A stretch of DNA of 30,408 bases from an uncultured Blautia sp. (GTDB lineage Bacteria; Bacillota; Clostridia; Lachnospirales; Lachnospiraceae), in assembly GCA_900541985.1 (NCBI GenBank), contig UQLX01000029.1, positions 1-30,408 on the forward strand, written 5' to 3'. The translations under genes were made by a program, and so were the position numbers. The notes under the pieces are model-generated. The model searched no databases. It was not told the origin of the DNA and saw only the letters and a list, made by a program, of their open reading frames with translations. Shown piece by piece: positions 8,492 through 16,934 of this stretch (positions are counted from its first letter, which is position 1; each line of letters opens with the position of its first letter).

Positions 8492-8981
8492 GAATGTGTT
8501 CCAGCTTCAGGAGCTCTCTTTTTTTATCCAGACCTCCGGCATAGCCGGTAAGGCTGCCGCCGGAACCAAGAACCCTGTGACAGGGAACGAGAATAGAAAT
8601 TTTATTGTGCCCCACAGCACCGCCCACAGCCTGAGCGGACATGTGGGGTATTCCTTTTTGTAAAGCCAGAGAACGGGCCAGCTCTCCGTAGGTTACAGTC
8701 TGTCCATAGGGAATATCACAGAGAAGCTTCCATACTTCTTTTTGAAACTCTGTTCCTGAGAAATGGAGGGGAACAGAAAAATCCGGTTCTTTTCCGGAAA
8801 AATAGATCCGGAGCCATTGCTCTGCCTGCTGAAAAACAGGCAGGGCTTTTTCTTTATGATCCGGATCAAGACCGAGACCGAAATATTTCTGTCCGCAGAA
8901 CCAGAGCCCGGTAAGCCCTTTTTCATTCCCTGCCATGAGCATTTCTCCAAGTGGAGAGAGAAATTGATGTGTATATATCAT
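8484..8981 (-). CDS. ogt: Methylated-DNA--protein-cysteine S-methyltransferase
   Basis: This 165-residue suicide repair protein transfers the alkyl group from O6-alkylguanine to its own cysteine. The acceptor is C134 in the diagnostic PCHRV motif, preceded by AVGGAVGHNKISI and followed by GSGGSLTGYAGGL. The helix-turn-helix region includes PYGQTVTYGELA. The start is ATG 8981 (MIYTHQFLSP) because AAAGGAGA stands just upstream; an in-frame ATG at 9011 has no such site. The gene is single, convergent with the flippase gene (eight-base overlap of coding ends) and divergent from the MATE gene. Confidence 0.95.
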   Translation of the reverse strand: MIYTHQFLSPLGEMLMAGNEKGLTGLWFCGQKYFGLGLDPDHKEKALPVFQQAEQWLRIYFSGKEPDFSVPLHFSGTEFQKEVWKLLCDIPYGQTVTYGELARSLALQKGIPHMSAQAVGGAVGHNKISILVPCHRVLGSGGSLTGYAGGLDKKRELLKLEHILI

Positions 8982-9011
8982 GAAAATTCTCCTTTTGTGA
9001 AATATATACAT

Positions 9012-9039
9012 ATTTTATCATGGAAAAATGTTTGTGCAA
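9012..9039 (-). promoter_or_regulatory. Putative promoter for ogt
   Basis: On the minus strand, TTGCAC (9039-9034) and TAAAAT (9017-9012) are spaced by 16 bases, about 30 bases before the ogt start. Both boxes are imperfect and several overlapping AT-rich alternatives exist. Confidence 0.4.
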
Positions 9040-9094
9040 TATTTTTGACGGGAAGATTTTTGACAATTTACCAGTACCTGATCGATATTTTTTG

Positions 9095-9103
9095 TGCTAT
9101 ACT
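9095..9103 (+). promoter_or_regulatory. Extended -10 promoter for the MATE operon
   Basis: TGCTATACT is an extended -10 (TG-N-TATACT) placed 37 bases before the MATE start. No good -35 lies 17 bases upstream; a TTGACA at 9060-9065 is too far away to serve. Confidence 0.5.
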
Positions 9104-9139
9104 AAAAAACGAAATCGAGGAGTTCAGGAGAGGATTATT

Positions 9140-10486
9140 ATGGAAAAAAATTTAACGTCAGGCAGTGTGTTTAAGAACATTGTGTTCTTTTCCCTGCCTT
9201 ATCTGCTGTCGTATTTTTTACAGACTCTGTATGGAATGACAGATCTGTTTATTGTAGGACAGTTTAACGGGGTAGACAGTATTACCGCAGTTTCTGTGGG
9301 AAGTCAGGTTATGCACATGCTTACCGTGATGATCGTGGGACTTGCCATGGGATCTACCGTGATCATCGGAAGAGCCATTGGAGCGGAAAAAAAGGAGCAG
9401 GCCGCAGAGGCAATCGGAAATACCGTAGTGCTGTTTATGGCAGTGGCTGTGATTCTGACACTGGGGCTTTTGCTGTCCGTGGATCCCATTGTCCGCATCA
9501 TATCCACTCCGGAGGAAGCAGCAGCCGGAACCGTAAAATATCTTACTATCTGTTTTATGGGAATCCCTTTTATCACAGCCTATAATATCATCAGTTCAAT
9601 TTTCAGAGGCATGGGAGACTCCAAAAGCCCGATGTATTTTATCGCAGTGGCCTGCGGAGTAAATATCCTTTTGGATTATATTTTCATTGGCGGGCTGCAG
9701 TTAGGTCCGGCAGGCCCCGCACTGGGAACTGTCCTGTCTCAGACGGTCAGTGTGTTTGTGTCAATGGCTGTAATACGCAGAAAAAAAACAGGGATTCGGA
9801 TCCGAAAAAATGATTTCCGTCCACGGAGAGGAACGATGGGTCAGATCCTGAAGGTGGGAATTCCGGTAGCACTTCAGGATGGTTTTATCCAGATCGCATT
9901 TATTGTGATCACAGTGATCGCCAACCGGAGGGGACTGAACGACGCGGCTGCAGTGGGAATTGTGGAAAAACTGATTGGAATTGTTTTTCTTGTGCCTTCT
10001 ACGATGCTGTCTACAGTTTCCGCCCTGTCAGCTCAGAATATCGGGGCAGGAAAATCAGAGCGTGCAGTCCGGACATTAAAATATGCGGTCTGCATCACAG
10101 TGGGCTTTGGATTTGTGGTGGCTGTGATCACACAGTTTATTTCTGTTCAGGCAGTGGGATTTTTTACAGAGGATGCAGAGGTTGCCGTGCCTGGAGGACA
10201 GTATCTCCGTTCCTATATCTGGGATTGTATGCTGGCGGGTGTGCATTTCTGTTTCAGCGGCTATTTCTGTGCGCTTGGAATGGCAGGAATTTCATTTTTA
10301 CATAATTCACTTTCTATTGTGTGTGTCCGTATTCCGGGGGCCTGGCTGGCATCCAGATTCTTTCCGGATACACTGTATCCCATGGGGCTTGCAGCTCCGG
10401 CAGGTTCTCTGCTGTCAGGAGTGATCTGCATTGCAGCATTTTTGTATTTACAGAAACGCAGGAAAGGATGTGAGTCAGATGCATAA
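9140..10486 (+). CDS. MATE-family multidrug/cation efflux transporter
   Basis: This 448-residue membrane protein with 12 expected helices exports drugs or metabolites using a Na+ or H+ gradient. It begins with the pattern common to the NorM/DinF-type group (LTSGSVFKNIVFFSLPYLLS). Typical family stretches follow: YGMTDLFIVGQF, GSTVIIGRAIGA and FRGMGDSKSPMYFIA in the first half, and TVSALSAQNIGAGK in the second. I chose ATG 9140, preceded by CAGGAGAGG, over an in-frame ATG at 9020, which lies upstream of the promoter. It heads an apparent four-gene operon; its last eight bases overlap the Nudix gene. The substrate is unknown. Confidence 0.92.
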   Translation: MEKNLTSGSVFKNIVFFSLPYLLSYFLQTLYGMTDLFIVGQFNGVDSITAVSVGSQVMHMLTVMIVGLAMGSTVIIGRAIGAEKKEQAAEAIGNTVVLFMAVAVILTLGLLLSVDPIVRIISTPEEAAAGTVKYLTICFMGIPFITAYNIISSIFRGMGDSKSPMYFIAVACGVNILLDYIFIGGLQLGPAGPALGTVLSQTVSVFVSMAVIRRKKTGIRIRKNDFRPRRGTMGQILKVGIPVALQDGFIQIAFIVITVIANRRGLNDAAAVGIVEKLIGIVFLVPSTMLSTVSALSAQNIGAGKSERAVRTLKYAVCITVGFGFVVAVITQFISVQAVGFFTEDAEVAVPGGQYLRSYIWDCMLAGVHFCFSGYFCALGMAGISFLHNSLSIVCVRIPGAWLASRFFPDTLYPMGLAAPAGSLLSGVICIAAFLYLQKRRKGCESDA

Positions 10487-10907
10487 GGTATTTGGCAGAA
10501 AACAGGAAGGAACTTATTATGAGAGACCGGGGGCTTATCTGCTCCCCTTTGCCGGTGATAAGATGGCTGTGGTCCGTACACACAGAGGGCTTTTTCTTCT
10601 GGGCGGAGGGATCCAGGGAACAGAGAATGATCTGGAATGTGTGCGAAGAGAGTGCCTGGAGGAATGTGGTTATACATGCCGGATCGGAGAAATGCTGGCA
10701 TCGGCTGAAGCATACAGCATTCATGATAAAAAAGGTCTTTTTCATCCCATCCAGCATTATTATCCGGGAGAACTGCTCAAAAAGGTGCAGGAACCTACAG
10801 AAAAGGATCACAGCCTTTTGTGGATGACTTATGAGCAGATCAAGGGAAATATGTTTTCGGATATGCAGAACTGGGCTGTGGAGCTTGCGTGGAAAGAGAG
10901 GAAATAA
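10479..10907 (+). CDS. Nudix hydrolase
   Basis: This 142-residue pyrophosphohydrolase cleaves a nucleoside diphosphate linked to another group; the substrate cannot be deduced. The Nudix box is intact at about 43-65: G43-x5-E49-x7-R57-E58 and then E61/E62 before G64, with the metal-binding glutamates present. The start is ATG 10479 (MHKVFGRKQEG), inside the MATE coding end, with GGAAAGG upstream. It is followed after three bases by the sugar acetyltransferase gene. Housecleaning of damaged nucleotides is possible, but this is inference only. Confidence 0.88.
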   Translation: MHKVFGRKQEGTYYERPGAYLLPFAGDKMAVVRTHRGLFLLGGGIQGTENDLECVRRECLEECGYTCRIGEMLASAEAYSIHDKKGLFHPIQHYYPGELLKKVQEPTEKDHSLLWMTYEQIKGNMFSDMQNWAVELAWKERK

Positions 10908-10910
10908 GAG

Positions 10911-11537
10911 ATGGATATGAAAAAAAGAAGAGATATGCAGCTTGCGTATATATCAGACGAAGCGGTGTTTCAGGAGCAGCTGGTATGCCGCAGGATACTG
11001 CAGAAACTGAATTTTATGGACCGGTCTGATTTTGACGGTATTGCGGAGGTGGTAAAGGGGCTTCTTGGAAAATCAGAAAATGCATTTATTAATCCGCCGT
11101 TTTACTGTGATTACGGTAAACATATTGAAACAGGCAAAAATTTCTTTGCCAATTATAACTGCACAATCCTGGATGTAGCCAGAGTCAGGATCGGGGATAA
11201 CTGTCAGTTTGCTCCAAATGTAGCTATATATACTGCAGGGCATCCGATCCATCCGGATACGCGGAATACTCTTTATGAATATGGAAAAGAGGTTACGATT
11301 GGCGATAATGTGTGGCTGGGGGGAAATGTAGTAGTCTGCCCGGGTGTACATATTGGCAGCAATGTTGTGGTAGGAGCCGGAAGCGTAGTGACGAAGGATA
11401 TCCCTGACTGGAGTGTAGCGGCAGGGAATCCCTGCAAGGTGATCCGGAAGATCACGGAAGAGGACAGAAAAAAACTCTTTCGCAGCGAGGAAATAGATGA
11501 GGAGGCCTGGGAGGATATTCTGTCCAGACAAAAATAA
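10911..11537 (+). CDS. maa: Maltose/galactoside O-acetyltransferase-type protein
   Basis: This 208-residue left-handed beta-helix acetyltransferase transfers acetyl from acetyl-CoA to a sugar hydroxyl. An N-terminal helical maltose-acetyltransferase domain covers about 1-55 (RDMQLAYISDEAVFQEQ). Hexapeptide repeats run from about 60 to 190 (VRIGDNCQFAPNV, VTIGDNVWLGGNVVV, GVHIGSNVVVGAGSVVTKDIP). H111 in TAGHPIHP is the expected catalytic base, and AAGNPCKVIR is the typical C-terminal CoA-site signature. The start could be ATG 10911 or 10917; AGAGAGG precedes both. The physiological acceptor is unknown; such proteins may detoxify non-metabolisable sugars. Confidence 0.9.
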   Translation: MDMKKRRDMQLAYISDEAVFQEQLVCRRILQKLNFMDRSDFDGIAEVVKGLLGKSENAFINPPFYCDYGKHIETGKNFFANYNCTILDVARVRIGDNCQFAPNVAIYTAGHPIHPDTRNTLYEYGKEVTIGDNVWLGGNVVVCPGVHIGSNVVVGAGSVVTKDIPDWSVAAGNPCKVIRKITEEDRKKLFRSEEIDEEAWEDILSRQK

Positions 11538-11557
11538 AAAGAACAAGGAGAAGAAAA

Positions 11558-11974
11558 ATGAGCGCCAGACAAAATCATGCGATGGAATTACATGAGAAAG
11601 GATATAACTGTGCACAGGCAGTGGCATGCAGCTTCTGCAAAGATTTTGGAGTAGAGGAAGAGGAAATGTTCCGTATTGCGGAAGGCTTTGGCTTCGGTAT
11701 GGGAATGATGGAGATGTGCGGCGCCCTTTCCGGTATGATGATGATCATGGGACTTGCCGGAAGTGTGGGAAATCCGGAAAAAGGCCCTATCACAAAAGGG
11801 AGAACCTATAAGACGGTAAAAAATCATGTGCTGAAATTTAAAGAAAAAAATGGTTCTTATTTATGTCGAGAGCTGAAAGGAGTGGATACAGGAGTGGTGC
11901 TCTGCTCCTGTCCTCAGTGCATTCGGGATGCAGTGGCTCTGACAGAAGAATATCTGAAGGAATGGAAAAAATAA
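11558..11974 (+). CDS. C-GCAxxG-C-C family redox protein
   Basis: This 138-residue small cysteine-rich protein matches the C_GCAxxG_C_C family, probably redox-active or metal-binding, function unknown. Cysteines are at 18 (NCAQAV), 24, 27, 54 (in MCGALSG, the GCAxxG-like core), 103, 116, 118 and 121 (CSCPQC). A Gly/Met-rich hydrophobic stretch (about 43-70) surrounds the core. ACAAGGAGAAG precedes the ATG, 20 bases after the acetyltransferase gene, so it closes the operon. The core reads CGALSG, a Gly-for-Cys shift compared with the family name that is common among members. A strong bidirectional terminator follows. Confidence 0.85.
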   Translation: MSARQNHAMELHEKGYNCAQAVACSFCKDFGVEEEEMFRIAEGFGFGMGMMEMCGALSGMMMIMGLAGSVGNPEKGPITKGRTYKTVKNHVLKFKEKNGSYLCRELKGVDTGVVLCSCPQCIRDAVALTEEYLKEWKK

Positions 11975-11987
11975 GCTCTGGAAACAG

Positions 11988-12029
11988 AAAAGGCGGGGGA
12001 AATCGATAAAACGGTTTCCCCCGCCTTTT
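11988..12029. terminator. Bidirectional rho-independent terminator
   Basis: An 11-base perfect GC-rich stem (GGCGGGGGAAA with TTTCCCCCGCC) has A residues on its left flank and T residues on its right, so it can end transcription from both sides. It sits between the convergent C-GCAxxG-C-C gene and the ABC exporter gene. Confidence 0.93.
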
Positions 12030-12031
12030 CT

Positions 12032-13789
12032 TTACGGAGAGGTTTGTATAAACTGGCTGCTATAAAGGGTATGGTAAAAACCGCCTTTTTTCATCAGCTG
12101 TTCATGGGTTCCCTGTTCTATGATGCTTCCGTCTTTCATGACCAGAATCTCATCTGCATTCCGGATCGTGGACAGACGATGCGCTACAATGAAACTGGTG
12201 CGTCCCTGCATCAGACGGTCAAAGGCTTCCTGTATCAGCATTTCTGTACGGGTATCGATACTGGAGGTTGCTTCATCAAGAATGAGCATAGGAGGCAGAC
12301 AGAGCATAACGCGGGTAATGCAGAGCAGCTGCTTTTGTCCCTGGCTCAGACTGCTTTCGCTGATCTTTGTGTCAAGTCCTTCTGGAAGACGCCGGATAAA
12401 TTCCCAGCTGTGAGAAAGCTTTGCTGCCTGGATCACCTCATCATCCGAAGCATCCGGTTTCCCTATGATAATGTTTTCGCGGACCGTTCCTGCCTTGATC
12501 CAGGTATCCTGAAGCACCATTCCGTAGCTTTTTCTTAAAAAATGGCGGGAGAGGCTGGAAATTTCCTTTCCATCTACAGAGATTGTACCGGAATCCACAT
12601 CATAAAACCGCATCAGAAGATTGATAAAGGTTGTTTTTCCACATCCGGTAGGACCCACAATGGCAATCCTTTTTCCTGGCGCGGCCTGCAGACAGAAGTT
12701 TTCGATCAGAGGTCTGTCAGGTACATAACGGAAGGACACCTGATCAAGCACCACATTTCCTTTTACATCTGTGAGAAGCTCTGTTCCATCCGGGTTCTCC
12801 GGCTCCTCTTCCAAAAGTGCGAAGATCCTGGAAGCGCAGGCAAGGGCATTCTGCAGCTCAGTCACAACGGAACTGATATCGTTAAAGGGTTTCATATACT
12901 GATTGGCATAGGCCAGCATGACGGAAAGACCGCCAACAGTCAGCCCGCCGCCCGGGATTAGAAATGCGCCGACAAGAGCCACTGCCGCATAAATGATATT
13001 GTTGACGAATCGGGTGCAGGGGTTGGTAAGACTGCTGTAAAAAACAGCTTTCAGGCTGGTGCTCTGCAGTTCTTCATTGATCTGGCGGAAACGCAGGGAA
13101 GCCTTGTCTTCATAACCGAATGCCTGGACAATTTTCTGATTTCCTATCATTTCTTCAATGAGGGCAGTCTGACGTCCTCTGGCGTCACTTTGCTTCCGGA
13201 ACATCTGGAAGGTGTGGGTGGAAATGAACTTTGCTACAAAAAAGCTTAACGGTGTCAGTATGATGACCATGACCGTGATCAGGATATTTTTGGAAAGCAT
13301 AAATACCAGTGTTCCGATGATGGTGACGATACCGGAAAACAGCTGTGTAAAGCCCAGAAGAAGTCCGTCTGAAAGAATGTCGGCATCTGAGATCACACGA
13401 CTGATGATATCGCCGGTACTCTGGGTATCGAGCCAGGAAAGCGGCAGCTGCTGGATATGCCGGATCGCCTTTGCGCGAATGTCCCGGACGGTATAAAAGG
13501 TCATCCGGTTGTTGATCAGGTTCATGATCCAGGAGGCGCATCCGGAAATGAGGACCAGGATCAGGATCTGACGGAGATAGCCCCACATACGGGGAAAGTT
13601 CACCTGTCCGGTACCGATGATCTCGTCGATCGCGTGTCCAAACAGAACCGGAACATACAGCTGGAGCAGTACAGATGCAGAAGCCAGCAGGATGCTCAGG
13701 ATCAGGAGAAAACGATATCGTCCGATAAAGCGAAGTACTTTTTTTAAGACGGTCATACTGCTTCCTGTGTTTGTTTCAGAGTTTTTCAT
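12032..13789 (-). CDS. ABC exporter half-transporter, canonical NBD
   Basis: This 585-residue type IV (former type I) ABC exporter has six membrane helices in about 1-320 and an ATPase domain in about 340-580. Walker A is GPTGCGKTT, the signature is LSQGQ, Walker B ends LILDEATSSID with the catalytic Glu, and the H-loop reads VAHRLSTI. Drug or lipid export is the usual role in BmrCD/LmrCD-type heterodimers. It overlaps the preceding half-transporter by ATGA, with AAGGAGGTGA before the start. It pairs with the product of 13786-15570, whose ATPase site is degenerate, so this subunit should supply the active composite ATP site. Substrate unknown. Confidence 0.93.
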   Translation of the reverse strand: MKNSETNTGSSMTVLKKVLRFIGRYRFLLILSILLASASVLLQLYVPVLFGHAIDEIIGTGQVNFPRMWGYLRQILILVLISGCASWIMNLINNRMTFYTVRDIRAKAIRHIQQLPLSWLDTQSTGDIISRVISDADILSDGLLLGFTQLFSGIVTIIGTLVFMLSKNILITVMVIILTPLSFFVAKFISTHTFQMFRKQSDARGRQTALIEEMIGNQKIVQAFGYEDKASLRFRQINEELQSTSLKAVFYSSLTNPCTRFVNNIIYAAVALVGAFLIPGGGLTVGGLSVMLAYANQYMKPFNDISSVVTELQNALACASRIFALLEEEPENPDGTELLTDVKGNVVLDQVSFRYVPDRPLIENFCLQAAPGKRIAIVGPTGCGKTTFINLLMRFYDVDSGTISVDGKEISSLSRHFLRKSYGMVLQDTWIKAGTVRENIIIGKPDASDDEVIQAAKLSHSWEFIRRLPEGLDTKISESSLSQGQKQLLCITRVMLCLPPMLILDEATSSIDTRTEMLIQEAFDRLMQGRTSFIVAHRLSTIRNADEILVMKDGSIIEQGTHEQLMKKGGFYHTLYSSQFIQTSP

Positions 13790-15570
13790 AGAGTCACCTC
13801 CTTGCTTTTTTCAGAAGCCGGTGTCCGGGAATGTGAACGCTCATATGAGATGCGTTCCTCCGGAAACTGGGAGAAAAAGATCTCACGATAGGTTTCGCAG
13901 GAGTCTACCAGCTCCTGATGTGTGCCTTTTCCTGCAAGACAGCCGTCATCCAGAACAAGGATCAGGTCACACTGGCGGATGCTGGCTGCTCTCTGGGATA
14001 CCAGAAAGGAGGTGGTTCTTCCTTTTAAAGTGGAAAGTGCTTTCCGGAGAGCGGCATCGGTTGCAAAATCAAGGGCACTGGCACTATCATCCAAAATCAG
14101 GATCTCCGGCTGCTTAACCAGTGCACGGGCAATGGTAAGACGCTGCCTCTGGCCTCCGGAAAGATTTTTGCCGTTTTGATCTATCATATGGTTCAGCTGA
14201 CCATCTTTTTGCTCTACGACCTCTTTTGCCTGTGCCATAGAAAGTGCCTGCCAGAGTTCTCTGTCAGAAGCAGCTTCGTTTCCCCATTTCAGGTTGTCGC
14301 GGATCGTTCCCCTGAAAAGTGCCGCCTTCTGAGGCACAACCCCGACTTTTCGGCGCAGATCAGACCGGGAAAATTTCCGTATATCCTGCCCGTCAATCTG
14401 GACAGAACCGCTGGTGGCATCATAAAAACGGGCGATCAGGTTTACGAGAGTGGATTTTCCGCTTCCGGTACTTCCAATGATTCCTACAGACTGTCCCTGT
14501 CTGACTGAAAAACTGATGTCAGAAAGGCTGGGAGCTCCGGTATCCGGATAGGAAAAGGTGACATGGTCAAAGGAAACCACACAGTCAGTTTCCGGGGATG
14601 CTTCTGTTTTTTCCTCATAATGCATGGAAGGAGCTACCTTCAGTACATCGGCTACACGGCCTGCGCAGGCGGCGGCCTTGTTCAGGGTGATGATCAGAGA
14701 CGCCAGCTTGATCAGTTCAACGATCATCTGTGCCATGTAGTTATAAAGGGCAACTGCCTGTCCCTGCTGCATGCTTCCAAGATTGACCTGGATTCCTGCA
14801 GTTCCGATCAGAACCACGGTGGCGATATTGATCAGCACATAGGTGACAGGGTTAAGAAGTGCACTGAGCTTTCCAACAAATTCATTCAGGCGGGTCAGCT
14901 CCTGATTGCAGGCATCAAATTCCTCTACGGATTCCTTTTCACGGCAGAAGGCCCGGATCACACGGACACCGGTAAGATTCTCTCTTGTAAGGGCAGTGAC
15001 ACGATCCAGACGATTCTGCACCTTTCGGAACAGGGGAATACTCAGGTACATGATCACAAATACCACAAGAAAGAGAAGCGGAATGGCCACAACAAAGATC
15101 AGGGCGCAGCGCAGGTTGATGGTAAAAGCCATTACCATGGAGCCCAGAACGATAAAAGGACTTCGAAGGAGAAGACGAAGACCCATATTCAGGCCGTTCT
15201 GTACCTGATTGATGTCATTGGTCAGTCTGGTGATCAGAGTAGGAGTACCAACCTGATCAAGTTCTGTGTAGGAAAAGCTTTGTACATGGTCAAAAACAGC
15301 CTGACGGAGCTGTGCGGCAAATCCCACACTTGCTTTTGCGGCAAAATACTGGGCTGTAATGCTTACGGTAAGACCTGCGGCAGCCATAAGGATCAGCAGA
15401 AAGAAATTCCGCAGGATAAAGCTGCGGTCATTTCCGGCGATACCGATATCAATGATCCGGGCGATCACAACAGGAACCAGCAGGTCAAATATCACTTCGA
15501 GAAACTTGAAAAAAGGAGCAAGGATGCTTTCTTTTTTATAGTTTTTCAGATAGACAGCGAGAGATCGCAT
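13786..15570 (-). CDS. ABC exporter half-transporter, degenerate NBD
   Basis: This 594-residue half-transporter has its membrane domain in about 1-310 and ATPase domain in about 335-570. Walker A (GSTGSGKST) and signature (LSGGQ) are normal. Walker B reads LILDDSASALD, with Asp for the catalytic Glu, and the switch histidine is replaced by Gln (VSQRAASI). This pattern marks the non-hydrolysing half of a heterodimeric exporter. It is the first gene of the pair, with TGGAGG before the ATG. Its N-terminus is clearly related to that of the 17423-19156 product (shared LAPFF and IIDIGIA motifs), so the two operons are paralogues. The far C-terminus is a charged extension after the ATPase fold. Confidence 0.93.
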   Translation of the reverse strand: MRSLAVYLKNYKKESILAPFFKFLEVIFDLLVPVVIARIIDIGIAGNDRSFILRNFFLLILMAAAGLTVSITAQYFAAKASVGFAAQLRQAVFDHVQSFSYTELDQVGTPTLITRLTNDINQVQNGLNMGLRLLLRSPFIVLGSMVMAFTINLRCALIFVVAIPLLFLVVFVIMYLSIPLFRKVQNRLDRVTALTRENLTGVRVIRAFCREKESVEEFDACNQELTRLNEFVGKLSALLNPVTYVLINIATVVLIGTAGIQVNLGSMQQGQAVALYNYMAQMIVELIKLASLIITLNKAAACAGRVADVLKVAPSMHYEEKTEASPETDCVVSFDHVTFSYPDTGAPSLSDISFSVRQGQSVGIIGSTGSGKSTLVNLIARFYDATSGSVQIDGQDIRKFSRSDLRRKVGVVPQKAALFRGTIRDNLKWGNEAASDRELWQALSMAQAKEVVEQKDGQLNHMIDQNGKNLSGGQRQRLTIARALVKQPEILILDDSASALDFATDAALRKALSTLKGRTTSFLVSQRAASIRQCDLILVLDDGCLAGKGTHQELVDSCETYREIFFSQFPEERISYERSHSRTPASEKSKEVTL

Positions 15571-15615
15571 GGTATGTTTCCTCCATTTTTATAGTATATG
15601 TCTTAGGATGGGACC

Positions 15616-15648
15616 TGATTGACAATCAACATTATACTCCTGTACAAT
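15616..15648 (+). promoter_or_regulatory. Promoter for the GNAT/YkgJ pair with inverted repeat on the -35
   Basis: TTGACA (15619-15624) and TACAAT (15643-15648) are spaced by 18 bases. The -35 lies within a 13-base inverted repeat, TGATTGACAATCA (15616-15628; six-base arms, one central base). It is in the divergent region between the ABC exporter and acetyltransferase genes, so a bound protein could affect both. The promoter is fairly sure; the operator role is a guess. Confidence 0.6.
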
Positions 15649-15672
15649 GAGATAGAAAAGGAGAAAAAACAA

Positions 15673-16170
15673 ATGAAAATAAGAAAAGCAGAGAAAAAAG
15701 ATCTTGCAGATATTTTGAGGATTTACGATCATGCCAGAAAATTTATGGCTCAGAATGGAAATCCGGATCAGTGGGCGGATAAATATCCCTCCGGAGAGAG
15801 GATTGTCCGCGATATAGAAGAACAGATCAGCTATGTGTGTACGGAAGACCGGCAGATCCGGGGAGTTTTTGTGTTTTTTGAAGGAGAGGATCCCACTTAC
15901 CAGGTGATAGAAAACGGCAGCTGGCGCCGGGAGCAGTCTTATGGAGTGATCCACCGGGTGGCTTCTGACGGAACGGTCCGGGGTGTGGCAGAAGCCTGCT
16001 TTACATACTGCAAAAATCAGACCGGCTATCTGAGGATCGACACTCATAAGGATAACATTCCCATGCAGAGGGTTCTGGAAAAAAACGGATTCTGCCAGTG
16101 TGGGATCATATATGCAGAGGACGGTTCCAAAAGGATCGCTTATGACTGGATGGAGGAAAGGAACAAATGA
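15673..16170 (+). CDS. GNAT-family N-acetyltransferase
   Basis: This 165-residue cytoplasmic acetyl-CoA-dependent acetyltransferase has an unidentified acceptor. The N-terminus (MKIRKAEKKDLADILRIYD) is the usual GNAT beta1-alpha1. The CoA-loop region is near VASDGTVRGVAEACF, and LRIDTHKDNIPMQRVLEKNGF is motif B, where Asn and the KNGF turn are characteristic. The start is ATG 15673, after AAAAGGAG; an upstream in-frame ATG at 15619 overlaps the promoter. The stop overlaps the next start (ATGA). The substrate could be a small amine or a protein N-terminus. Confidence 0.87.
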   Translation: MKIRKAEKKDLADILRIYDHARKFMAQNGNPDQWADKYPSGERIVRDIEEQISYVCTEDRQIRGVFVFFEGEDPTYQVIENGSWRREQSYGVIHRVASDGTVRGVAEACFTYCKNQTGYLRIDTHKDNIPMQRVLEKNGFCQCGIIYAEDGSKRIAYDWMEERNK

Positions 16171-16838
16171 GAAGAGAGGTAACACTGGAGGAAATCTCCG
16201 ACGGCAATTTATATGAAGCAAATGATATGGTAAAGGCAGACTGCCAGGATTGTCAGGGCTGCTGCGACTGCTGTCAGGGTATGGGGAATACGGTGATTCT
16301 GGATCCTTATGATGTGCACAGGCTCTGTCAGGGACTTGGAAAAGCACCGGAAGAGCTTATGAGTACGGTATTGGAGCTGGGAGTGACCGATGGAAATATT
16401 CTGCCGCATCTGGCTATGAAGGGGCCGCAGGAGCGCTGTGTATTCCTGAATGAGGAAGGCCGATGCTCTATCCATCCGATACGACCGGGATTCTGCAGGC
16501 TGTTTCCTCTGGGACGATATTATACAGAAGGTGGATTTAAATATATTCTTCAGATCCATGAATGTAAAAAGAAAAGCCGTTCCAAGATCAAGGTGAAAAA
16601 ATGGCTGGACACACCGAATCTGAAGCAGTATGAAAAATTTGTCCTGGACTGGCATGATTTTCTGATTGATGTGCAGGAGGTTTTTTATCAGACGGAAGAT
16701 GAAATACTTATAAAAAACCTGAATATGTATGTGCTCAGTCGTTTTTACTACACGCCGTTTGATGAAAAAGAAGCTTTTTATCCGCAGTTTTATCAGCGGC
16801 TGGAGGCGGCAAAGGAGCTTCTGAAGCTTGAAATCTGA
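16167..16838 (+). CDS. YkgJ-type cysteine cluster (zinc/iron-chelating) protein
   Basis: This 223-residue protein belongs to the CxxCxxCC family (UPF0153), thought to bind iron or zinc. The N-terminal cluster has C26, C29, C32, C33, C35 and C36 (DCQDCQGCCDCC). A second set is C91 (CVFLNEEGRC, C100) and C110 (RPGFCRLFPLGR), followed by CKKKSRSK. The cluster has two more cysteines than the bare CxxCxxCC minimum. The C-terminal ~100 residues are charged and aromatic without a recognised fold. It is translationally coupled to the acetyltransferase gene. Function unknown; some relatives are suspected of protein modification or metal handling. Confidence 0.82.
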   Translation: MRREVTLEEISDGNLYEANDMVKADCQDCQGCCDCCQGMGNTVILDPYDVHRLCQGLGKAPEELMSTVLELGVTDGNILPHLAMKGPQERCVFLNEEGRCSIHPIRPGFCRLFPLGRYYTEGGFKYILQIHECKKKSRSKIKVKKWLDTPNLKQYEKFVLDWHDFLIDVQEVFYQTEDEILIKNLNMYVLSRFYYTPFDEKEAFYPQFYQRLEAAKELLKLEI

Positions 16839-16864
16839 CCACAGGGAAAAACTGTAAAAACATA

Positions 16865-16893
16865 TTGACATTAAAAATTCTTCTTTGTATAAT
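16865..16893 (+). promoter_or_regulatory. Consensus sigma-A promoter of the MarR-ABC operon
   Basis: TTGACA (16865-16870) and TATAAT (16888-16893) match the consensus at every base with the ideal 17-base spacing. This is the strongest promoter seen in the window. Transcription should start at about 16900, at the edge of the adjacent inverted repeat. Confidence 0.93.
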
Positions 16894-16899
16894 TTGAAA

Positions 16900-16915
16900 A
16901 GTTAGGACGCTAACT
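16900..16915. promoter_or_regulatory. Probable MarR operator
   Basis: AGTTAG-GACG-CTAACT is a perfect 6+4+6 inverted repeat placed seven bases after the -10 box, over the expected transcription start and 19 bases before the MarR gene. MarR dimers bind palindromes of this size, and the position would block initiation, so the operon is probably autorepressed. Confidence 0.72.
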
Positions 16916-16934
16916 AAAAGGAAAGAGGTAAAAA

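Noticed and set aside
8500..8530. Possible terminator at the flippase/ogt junction
   Set aside because: Only a four-base AGCT/AGCT stem before a T-run inside ogt coding sequence; too weak to call.
9060..9065. TTGACA as -35 for the MATE operon
   Set aside because: It lies 32 bases from the extended -10, so it cannot be used with it.
14563..15594. 343-codon plus-strand open frame
   Set aside because: It is antisense to the degenerate ABC half-transporter; no ribosome site and no recognisable motif.
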